This document shows positions 1 through 6,113 of a DNA stretch of 13,079 nucleotides, in pieces. How positions within the stretch are numbered: position 1 is the stretch's first letter; every line of letters begins with the position of its first letter. Where the stretch lies: the NCBI GenBank assembly GCA_016763235.1, contig JAESUE010000007.1:1-13079 (forward strand), read 5' to 3'. The notes beneath the pieces are model-generated. The model made no database searches. It saw only the letters and a list, made by a program, of their open reading frames with translations, and was not told the DNA's origin. Source of the DNA: Pseudomonadales bacterium. GTDB taxonomy: Bacteria > Pseudomonadota > Gammaproteobacteria > Pseudomonadales > UBA3067. A program made the translations under genes and the position numbers.

Positions 1-513
1 GATTCATATCGCCAGCTATACGGAGGGATTGATTCTGATACGGTTATTAATCGGATCGAATCACCTAACGGTTTGATGGTAGCAGTGCAAAATCGTATGG
101 CATCTGAAATGGCGTGCAAGGTGTTGTCGCGTGATTTCTTTAAGCCAGCAGCTCAACGATTGGTCTTCCCATTGGTTGAGATGACGACGACAAGCGAGGC
201 AAGCATAAGAGCAAACATGAGTCACCTGTTTTGGACCTTCTATGGCGAGGATGTATCGACGAATAGCGCCGAGGCGACCGAAATGTACGAGCTTTTTAAT
301 ACCATTCGCTTGGAAGGGCTCCAGTCTATTGTTATGGATGGAAGCTGGTCAAACCTTCGATTGAATTCTCCTTGCCGGCTCAGAAGCAACCCTGATACAG
401 GGGATGCGCTCAGCGCGGATAATTATATCGAGCTGGACAAAGAATACCTTCTTCGGTCATGGCAGGCGGTCTTGACAGTCATGCTTGCTGATTACCAATT
501 CTTATACGAATAA
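1..513 (+). CDS. C-terminal part of an unidentified protein encoded next to a DUF1501 gene (5' truncated)
   Basis: The reading frame is open from base 1 and ends in TAA at 511-513, so only the last 170 residues are seen and the true start lies before the window. The visible part begins around a YGGID motif, has an RMASEMAC stretch, and ends in an aromatic-rich tail (LADYQFLYE). No catalytic motif or membrane segment is obvious. The gene lies 26 bases before a DUF1501 gene. In many bacteria DUF1501 proteins are encoded beside a large partner (DUF1800, or the DUF1592/DUF1588 cytochrome-containing type), and this is probably such a partner. I do not recognise the exact family from this fragment. 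An internal TTG at 73 followed by ATG is unlikely to be a real start because homology-like sequence continues upstream of it. The coding call is secure; the function is unknown. Confidence 0.75.
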   Translation, partial: DSYRQLYGGIDSDTVINRIESPNGLMVAVQNRMASEMACKVLSRDFFKPAAQRLVFPLVEMTTTSEASIRANMSHLFWTFYGEDVSTNSAEATEMYELFNTIRLEGLQSIVMDGSWSNLRLNSPCRLRSNPDTGDALSADNYIELDKEYLLRSWQAVLTVMLADYQFLYE

Positions 514-539
514 CCTGCCTAAATACTGGAGAAATTATC

Positions 540-1850
540 GTGAATAGACGTGACTTTGTAAAACTTCTCGGGGCAAGTGGATTGGCCGTAAGCGCTCCCT
601 ATGGATTAAGCTCAAAGGCCTTTGCGGCGTCAGAAGTAGCCCAGTTTTTTGTCATGGTGCATGCCGGCGGTGGTTGGGACCCAACCAGCCTGTGCGACCC
701 GAAAGGCAATGCCGAACGCAGTGATGGCAAAGGCCCAGTCAATAACTTTTTACCTGAGCAAATCTTAAGCGTAGGCGGCTCACCCATTCGTTACGCGCCT
801 CTTCCTGATCCTACCTTGGCCACAAGTACTGTGCGAACGGATATGGCTCTCACCAACTTTGATGCGTTCTTTAATACCTATGCCAGTGACATGCGAATTA
901 TTAATGGCATTGATACCAATACGAATAGTCATGAAGGTGGTACACGCTATGTGTGGAGCGGTATTCTTGAAGATAAACGACAGCCAGCATTTGCAGCGCT
1001 CGTGGCGAGTATTTATGCACCGTCTAAACCCATGACGTTTATGAGCAACGGTGGTTACGACGCCACTGCCGGGCTTGTCGCACCCACACGTGCTGGCAGT
1101 GCTAGCAGTTTTCAGCGTTTGACTTACCCCAATCGTTACGATGTAAACAATGAGAATTCCCTATACTTAAATAACGATGTGATGGAGCGCGTTGAACAAG
1201 CAAAGTTAAATCGAAAAAACAGGCTCATTCAGAATGCCACCTTGCCGCAGCGAAAGCGTTCAATTTCACAATTGTTCACGGTGAGCATGGGGGATAATAA
1301 TCTCGATAGTCTTATATCCTATCTGCCGGCAAGTCTTTCTAGTGGCATGCGTGGGCAAGCAGAAATGGCGGCTGCTGCATTTAAATCTGGCTTGGCTGTA
1401 TCCGCCAACCTCGTGTCAGGAGGTTTCGATACGCATGGCACGCATGATAGAAATCAATTATTTTCTTTAGCAAGATTGATCGATGGGGTTGATCACCTTA
1501 TGCAAGAACTGGATCGCCTCGGAATAAGAGAAAAAACAACGGTTTTAGTGAGCTCTGATTTTGGGCGAACTCCCTACTATAATAGCGGTAACGGTGAAGA
1601 TCATTGGCCAGTCACCAGTATGCTAGCCTTAGGTATGGGAGTTGGTGGGAACAGTGTTGTAGGTGCTACGGATGAGAACTTTAAAGCCTTGCCTGTTAAT
1701 ACAACGACCTTGCAGCCTGATGCAAATGGCACAAAAATTACACCACAACATATTCATGCCGCATTACGGCAAATGGCAGGAATAACCAGCCACGCAAACA
1801 GTCGGCAACACCCCCTAGAAGGCCCGTACCTTAATATATTCGGCGCATAA
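540..1850 (+). CDS. DUF1501 family protein, probable Tat-exported
   Basis: This is a 436-residue protein of the DUF1501 family, which is related to the alkaline phosphatase/sulfatase fold; no reaction is established for most members. The N-terminus reads NRRDFVKLLGASG, a twin-arginine signal (Arg3-Arg4) followed by a hydrophobic stretch and an AFAA cleavage region near residue 30, so it is probably exported folded to the periplasm. Family motifs are visible in order: HAGGGWDPTS (41-50), SHEGG (130-134), GGFDTHG (294-300), SSDFGRTP (338-345) and EDHWP (353-357). The Asp and His residues in these are candidate metal or active-site residues. The start is GTG at 540, chosen because GGAG at 528-531 sits 8 bases before it and the Tat motif follows at once. 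The stop is 10 bases before the TlpA-like gene, which suggests co-transcription. Export of a folded, possibly metal-loaded enzyme is an inference. Confidence 0.88.
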   Translation: MNRRDFVKLLGASGLAVSAPYGLSSKAFAASEVAQFFVMVHAGGGWDPTSLCDPKGNAERSDGKGPVNNFLPEQILSVGGSPIRYAPLPDPTLATSTVRTDMALTNFDAFFNTYASDMRIINGIDTNTNSHEGGTRYVWSGILEDKRQPAFAALVASIYAPSKPMTFMSNGGYDATAGLVAPTRAGSASSFQRLTYPNRYDVNNENSLYLNNDVMERVEQAKLNRKNRLIQNATLPQRKRSISQLFTVSMGDNNLDSLISYLPASLSSGMRGQAEMAAAAFKSGLAVSANLVSGGFDTHGTHDRNQLFSLARLIDGVDHLMQELDRLGIREKTTVLVSSDFGRTPYYNSGNGEDHWPVTSMLALGMGVGGNSVVGATDENFKALPVNTTTLQPDANGTKITPQHIHAALRQMAGITSHANSRQHPLEGPYLNIFGA

Positions 1851-1860
1851 GGAAAAATTA

Positions 1861-2367
1861 ATGAGAAATGATATGGTTAAAACATTATCGGCTTTTCTAT
1901 TGTTATTTTTTGTTAGTGTTAACTGCAGCGCTGCGAATGTTGGTGATAGAGCACCGGATATTTCTCTGCCTCATTTAACGGGTGAATCTCAGTTGGATTT
2001 AAAACAGTTGAAAGGCAAGGTGGTTTATTTGGATTTTTGGGCATCATGGTGTGGAAGTTGTCGTGTTTCACTGCCTCTGCTTAATGAATTGCGATCAGAT
2101 CTCTCCAAAAAAGGGTTTGAGGTGGTGGGTGTTAATGTCGATGTAAAACCAAAAGACGGCATTGCCTTTCTTGAAAAATTTCCTGTGAGCTTTCCTGTTC
2201 TGTCAGACCCAAAGGGGAAAACTCCTGAGCTATATCGCCTTAAAGGTATGCCAACCTCTTACCTTATCGATAAAAAAGGCATTATTCGCCACATTCATGT
2301 TGGGTTTAAAAAAGGTGACATGGCTAAAATCGAGAAACAGGTATTAGCCCTTCTCAGCGAAAAATAA
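1861..2367 (+). CDS. TlpA/ResA-like thiol-disulfide oxidoreductase
   Basis: This 168-residue protein has a signal peptide or membrane anchor (hydrophobic residues about 8-20, then NCSAA) followed by a thioredoxin fold of the TlpA/ResA/AhpC-TSA type. The redox centre is WCGSC with Cys64 and Cys67, and the cis-proline is in GMPTSYLID (Pro131). The sequence APDISLPHLTGE near residue 31 is the usual family entry. Such proteins reduce or shuffle disulfides in the periplasm, for example in cytochrome c or copper-centre assembly. Cys22 lies next to the presumed cleavage site, but VSVNC is a poor lipobox. The ATG at 1861 follows AAGGAA; ATG at 1873 is an alternative start. It lies 10 bases after the DUF1501 gene and 26 bases before a cysteine-tailed DUF4266 lipoprotein, which makes that small protein a candidate substrate. 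The partner is inferred, not shown. Confidence 0.92.
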   Translation: MRNDMVKTLSAFLLLFFVSVNCSAANVGDRAPDISLPHLTGESQLDLKQLKGKVVYLDFWASWCGSCRVSLPLLNELRSDLSKKGFEVVGVNVDVKPKDGIAFLEKFPVSFPVLSDPKGKTPELYRLKGMPTSYLIDKKGIIRHIHVGFKKGDMAKIEKQVLALLSEK

Positions 2368-2393
2368 TCGATTCATTGATCAGGTTTAACCGT

Positions 2394-2615
2394 ATGCGTA
2401 ATTCAGGAATTATTTCCTTTATATTGGTTTTGACGTGCACTCTTTTCAGTGGTTGCGTTCAGGTAAACGCATGGGAGAAGGGTACCTTGGCCAAAGGGGA
2501 AATGGCGTGGGATCCTGACCCACTTGCTAAACAATTAAAGGACCACGTTTATTTTAGTAAAGAGGGAAGTACAGGCGGAGCAAGTCTGGGTGGCGGTGGT
2601 TGTGGTTGTAACTAA
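2394..2615 (+). CDS. DUF4266 family small lipoprotein with C-terminal GGGCGCN
   Basis: This is a 73-residue lipoprotein. A basic N-terminus and hydrophobic stretch lead to the lipobox LFSGC, with Cys21 the predicted lipidated residue, leaving a mature protein of only 53 residues. The body contains WEKGTLAKGEMAWDPDPL, then HVYFSKEGSTGGAS, and it ends in GGGGCGCN with Cys70 and Cys72. This layout matches the DUF4266 family, whose function is unknown. I chose ATG 2394 because an AGG-containing site precedes it and it gives a normal lipoprotein signal; an in-frame TTG at 2376 would only add six residues. The gene lies between a TlpA-like oxidoreductase and a DUF3570 barrel, a combination I recall as recurrent. 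The CGC tail may bind a metal, form a disulfide, or be the target of the oxidoreductase; all three are inferences. Confidence 0.88.
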   Translation: MRNSGIISFILVLTCTLFSGCVQVNAWEKGTLAKGEMAWDPDPLAKQLKDHVYFSKEGSTGGASLGGGGCGCN

Positions 2616-2641
2616 TAGCGCCTATTTTCAAGCTCTTTGTT

Positions 2642-2674
2642 TATAAAGTAATTTCTGGTCAGTACCACTTTATA
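2642..2674 (+). repeat. Bulged inverted repeat in the gap before the DUF3570 gene
   Basis: TATAAAGT (2642-2649) and ACTTTATA (2667-2674) are perfect reverse complements. Inside them lies a second short stem, TGGT-CAGT-ACCA (2656-2667), which shares its last base with the outer arm. The RNA could fold into one hairpin with a six-base bulge on the 5' side. No T-run follows, so it is not a typical intrinsic terminator. It lies 25 bases before the DUF3570 start and could be a processing or translation-control element, or an operator. Function is unknown. Confidence 0.4.
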
Positions 2675-2698
2675 CCAATCATCTATTACGGCATCCCT

Positions 2699-3868
2699 AT
2701 GCAAACAGATAAAAAAATATCCGGCTCCCTACTTGCGCTGACAGCAGCAGCGATGGTTTTACCTGGCATATCCAATAATGCCTATAGTAGTGAAAAAGCA
2801 GATAAAAAGATTGTTCGTTTTCAGCATGCAAATTATTCTGAAAAAGACCTTTCAGGATTGATTACCGCCAATGGCGAAGAATCACCGCGATATCAAATCT
2901 CCGTCAATCAATTCCAATTATTGACACCCGTGAAGGACGAATATGATCTTACCTTAAACTACCTAACGGAAGAAATGAGCGGAGCCTCCCCGATGGGTAA
3001 TGTTGTAGGAAGGGATAATAGTGCAAAACTGAATATGAGTGGCGCGAGTATCGACGAGTCACGCCGAGATCTGTCCGGTAATTTACGCTATTTTGGCAAA
3101 GTGGATGCGGTGTATGGGGCTACCTTGGGATACTCCAGCGAAAATGATTATCAAGCACTCAGTCTTGGCGTAGAAGGCGAGCATTCTCGTAACGAGAAAA
3201 TTCAAACTTTAAGTTGGGGCGTCGGTTTGTCTTTCGACAGTTTGAAGCCGACCCAAGATGAGCGATATGTTCGCCCAAAAAAGGAGGATAAAACCTCGTA
3301 TGCCGGCGTAGTAGGGTTTACTCAGGTTATTAATCCCACCACACAATTTCAGACAGGGCTGAGCCTTACATTTTTAGATGGCTACCTTTCAGACCCTTAT
3401 AAAACGCTAGATAAACGGCCCGATTCTAAAGTGCAGTTTGCATGGACAAACCGCTTTCGGCATTATTTTGAAAAGTGGCAAAGCAGCGTACACCTGGATT
3501 ACAGACTTTATACCGATGACTGGGCAATGATCAGTCATACGATAGACCTCGCGTGGTTTCAACCCATCACAAGCGATGTGTTACTTGTGCCATCAATACG
3601 CTATTACACCCAAAGCCAAGCAGATTTTTACGTTGTTTTCGATGATGGAACACTCCTTGGTGATCAGTCGAGTGATTTTCGTCTATCGCCCTATGGGGCA
3701 TTTACCACCGGCGTAAAGCTTGTGACAAAAGCGGGTGATTGGAAAACGACTATTTCGGCAGAGTTTTACCAAAGTTCAGCAGATTATGCGCTGGGTAAAG
3801 TGAAACTAGCCCATCCCGGTTTGATGGAATACGCCTTGTTTACCATGGCCTTTGAGTATGCTTTTTAG
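2699..3868 (+). CDS. DUF3570 family outer-membrane beta-barrel protein
   Basis: This 389-residue protein begins with a signal peptide (KKISGSLLALTAAAMVLPG, cleavage likely near residue 30). The rest is made of alternating polar/hydrophobic strands and ends in MAFEYAF, the terminal Phe that marks outer-membrane barrels for BAM-dependent insertion. The early segment VRFQHANYSEKDL and the strand YQISVNQFQLLTPV, followed by LNYLTEEMSGASP, match DUF3570, a family of predicted outer-membrane proteins without known function. The start ATG at 2699 has no clear Shine-Dalgarno sequence, unlike the upstream genes, but it gives a normal signal peptide. It lies 83 bases after the DUF4266 lipoprotein gene, and a hairpin occupies that gap. 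The protein may be an export channel or an outer-membrane partner of the lipoprotein. The next gene is convergent. Confidence 0.87.
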   Translation: MQTDKKISGSLLALTAAAMVLPGISNNAYSSEKADKKIVRFQHANYSEKDLSGLITANGEESPRYQISVNQFQLLTPVKDEYDLTLNYLTEEMSGASPMGNVVGRDNSAKLNMSGASIDESRRDLSGNLRYFGKVDAVYGATLGYSSENDYQALSLGVEGEHSRNEKIQTLSWGVGLSFDSLKPTQDERYVRPKKEDKTSYAGVVGFTQVINPTTQFQTGLSLTFLDGYLSDPYKTLDKRPDSKVQFAWTNRFRHYFEKWQSSVHLDYRLYTDDWAMISHTIDLAWFQPITSDVLLVPSIRYYTQSQADFYVVFDDGTLLGDQSSDFRLSPYGAFTTGVKLVTKAGDWKTTISAEFYQSSADYALGKVKLAHPGLMEYALFTMAFEYAF

Positions 3869-3969
3869 CGCGTTAATGATTAAAACTACGCCGATAATGT
3901 ATCCAATAAGCCCTGAGTCCATAAAATAGTATTTCTAGATTGATACCTTGTTGTTCTCGTTAGATTTTA

Positions 3970-5307
3970 CTAAAAATCATAACGCATACGCGCATAAATA
4001 TTGCTGTTGTCTTCCAGTTGACCAAAAAATGTATAGCGCTCATCCCCGCCAAAAAAGTTACCGCCAAATTCAAACGATACCTTGTCGCTTAGGCGATAAT
4101 TCACCTTAGGTAGCCAATAATGGTCTTTATCACTAGGCGAGTAGTATCCAAAAAGGGATAACATTAATTTATCTTGTAATGCCCGATAGCTTAGTCGAAA
4201 GGTGGTGAGGGTGCGGTATTCTTCAGCCTCTCTTTCCGCATTGAATGAGTGAGAAAGCAGTGCATCGTAATCAAGGGTGTTTTCGACATAAAACTGAGCG
4301 CTTGCGGTTAGCCTACTAATCACCTCTTTTTCATAAGCCAGTAGGACTCGAAGTTGTGAGTTGGGGGTGAATGGATTTAGTCCTTCTTTGTCGTCCAAGG
4401 AATAATGCCATGCAAATTCAGTATTGAATAAACCGCCCGCTAAAGGGCTACGCAAACTTGCCCCCAATACTTGCAGCTTGGTAAATGTAGGGCGCATTAT
4501 GCTTGGGTTATAAGCCGTGGGCTGTTTGTTAAACCCTCGATAGCCGTAAATGGCCCACTCTTGGCTGTTGATATTCTGGTACAGCCTAATGGCTAGTTCA
4601 CCATTGTTGAATTTTTCGTCTGGTTCTAAGCCGCTTAGTTTGGGGGGTGCCCCGTAAAGGTTTCCATTTAATGGATTATAAAAACTAAAACGTTCTCCAT
4701 TTAGGTATTCATCAGCGTTAAAAATGGGTGTCCAAACAATATCGATATTGGCAGACGTATTAAAAATACTTATTTTAACGGCATCAGAGGGCGCTTTGAG
4801 GTATTCCATGGGGCGTCCGCTAAAAAAAGCGACCCAATCTTTTGGAAATAAATCATTTAGAAACAGAAGGTCTCCTGTACCCCAAGTCAGTATCTGCCGA
4901 CCGACTCTCACGTCTACCTTCTCTGCAAGGGGTAGGGCGATAATGGCTTCCCGCAAGGATACGGTCATTTCACCTGCAACGTCATCCGCTGTGATATCGG
5001 CTTTTAAACTACCGAGTGTTTCACCCCAGTAGTTTGCCATATCGAAGCGGTAGCGAATTTCAGCAAGGCTATTGTCTTCCTCAACATAATTATTGTTGTG
5101 AATAAAACTGCCAAACCCAGTCTCAACTCGGTGGTTAATACTGAAATTACCTTCACTCTCGCTTTCGCCCCATTCATCATCCCAACTGTCTTCAGTTTCT
5201 GCGTGTAAGGATGAGCTTGTTGCTAAAAACAGTGAGCCCAATAGCACATAGCTAAGAAGTCGCTGTAGAGCGGTGGGGGCGTTTTTTAAACGAGGGTGCG
5301 ATGTCAT
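3970..5307 (-). CDS. Outer-membrane beta-barrel protein of the RND/LolA-like operon
   Basis: The last gene of the minus-strand operon encodes a 445-residue outer-membrane protein. It has a signal peptide (hydrophobic 17-30, cleavage after SLHA near residue 36), then an acidic, tryptophan-containing stretch (EDSWDDEWGESE), then amphipathic beta strands ending in ARMRYDF with a terminal Phe. The segment GRQILTWGTGDLLFLNDLF (137-155) is typical of porin-like proteins encoded next to RND-superfamily exporters and LolA-like genes; DUF1302-like is my best family guess. I chose ATG 5307 because GGAGG sits four bases before it. An upstream in-frame ATG at 5343 would add 12 residues, overlap the previous gene and lack this site. 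The gene lies 17 bases after the LolA-like gene. It probably provides the outer-membrane end of a trafficking route; cargo is unknown. Confidence 0.82.
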   Translation of the reverse strand: MTSHPRLKNAPTALQRLLSYVLLGSLFLATSSSLHAETEDSWDDEWGESESEGNFSINHRVETGFGSFIHNNNYVEEDNSLAEIRYRFDMANYWGETLGSLKADITADDVAGEMTVSLREAIIALPLAEKVDVRVGRQILTWGTGDLLFLNDLFPKDWVAFFSGRPMEYLKAPSDAVKISIFNTSANIDIVWTPIFNADEYLNGERFSFYNPLNGNLYGAPPKLSGLEPDEKFNNGELAIRLYQNINSQEWAIYGYRGFNKQPTAYNPSIMRPTFTKLQVLGASLRSPLAGGLFNTEFAWHYSLDDKEGLNPFTPNSQLRVLLAYEKEVISRLTASAQFYVENTLDYDALLSHSFNAEREAEEYRTLTTFRLSYRALQDKLMLSLFGYYSPSDKDHYWLPKVNYRLSDKVSFEFGGNFFGGDERYTFFGQLEDNSNIYARMRYDF

Positions 5308-5324
5308 TTTTCCTCCAGTTTGGC

Positions 5325-6113
5325 TTAGCGGCGTTTTAACCATTTAATAGGGGGGGTTCTCAGGGAGCGTTCAATAAAAATATTTTCAGGCACACCCAAG
5401 TTGTATTGAATGAAACGCATTTCATTAATTGTGTAACTGTTGTTTCTGAGGTTAGACGCTTTCATTTTGGTCGCTGTATTAAAGCCGCCAATAATTTCTG
5501 TCTTTAAGGTTTCGACACGTCGGTAAACCTCTCCTTTTTCATCTTTATATTCTGTTTTTATGGGGATCATGCTGTTTTTATCTATCCAAACTGTGTATTG
5601 CGAGAACTCTACTGAGGCAGGGTTTTTGGGGATGTTTTTAACAACATAAAACGTTTCATCGGTTTGTGTGAGGGTGTGCGTGTCTGCATCCAAGTCACGC
5701 CCTGAAATATCTTCATAGAAAAAGTGAGACCCAACAAAGCTGGTGCGGTTGTCACCTGAGGCGATACGCTTCACCAAATCTAAACCGGGGAGATAAAGCC
5801 AACGGTCGTCTTCTTTTCCTGGAAGTTTGTGAACTAGAAACATGGTTTTTTTAATGTCAGATGGCCGGGTAAAATAGACCAGATAGTTTTGATCACCACC
5901 ATCTTCTATGTCACGACGTAGAATGGTGAACTGGCGGAGCTGCTTTCGCCCTTGGCTGTCCACGATGGTCATGCGCGTAACAGCACGCCCATCATTCGCG
6001 GTATAAAATGCCGCGTTGTTCGCGCGATTGATAATTTCATTAACATCCGTCAGATCGGCTGCTAATGACGATAGCGGATATAGTAGTAACAGTACGGCTA
6101 ATTTTTTTATCAT
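5325..6113 (-). CDS. LolA-like outer-membrane lipoprotein-sorting family protein
   Basis: This 262-residue periplasmic protein has a clear signal peptide (MIKKLAVLLLLYPLSSLAA, cleavage near residue 18-19). The mature part carries family motifs of the LolA-like group usually annotated as outer membrane lipoprotein-sorting protein: LVYFTRPSDIKKTMFLV, RWLYLPGLDLVKRI, then SFVGSHFFYEDISGRDLD. It is longer than classical LolA and belongs to the branch found next to RND-superfamily exporters rather than to LolCDE. These proteins have an open beta-barrel-like fold that holds acyl chains, so it likely carries a lipid or lipidated cargo across the periplasm. Its ATG overlaps the TGA of the exporter gene (ATGA, 6110-6113), which points to translational coupling, and GGAG lies seven bases before the start. 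The role in this operon is inferred from family and context. Confidence 0.88.
   Translation of the reverse strand: MIKKLAVLLLLYPLSSLAADLTDVNEIINRANNAAFYTANDGRAVTRMTIVDSQGRKQLRQFTILRRDIEDGGDQNYLVYFTRPSDIKKTMFLVHKLPGKEDDRWLYLPGLDLVKRIASGDNRTSFVGSHFFYEDISGRDLDADTHTLTQTDETFYVVKNIPKNPASVEFSQYTVWIDKNSMIPIKTEYKDEKGEVYRRVETLKTEIIGGFNTATKMKASNLRNNSYTINEMRFIQYNLGVPENIFIERSLRTPPIKWLKRR

Noticed and set aside
3869..3969. Possible small gene or RNA between the convergent barrel genes
   Set aside because: No ribosome site, open frame of note or stable fold was seen in these 101 bases.
3963..3978. GATTTT-ACTA-AAAATC hairpin as a terminator between the convergent genes
   Set aside because: The stem is A/T only, overlaps the stop codon of the barrel gene and would be very weak.
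5308..5343. Longer start of the barrel gene overlapping the LolA-like gene
   Set aside because: GGAGG four bases before ATG 5307 and a better signal peptide favour the shorter form.
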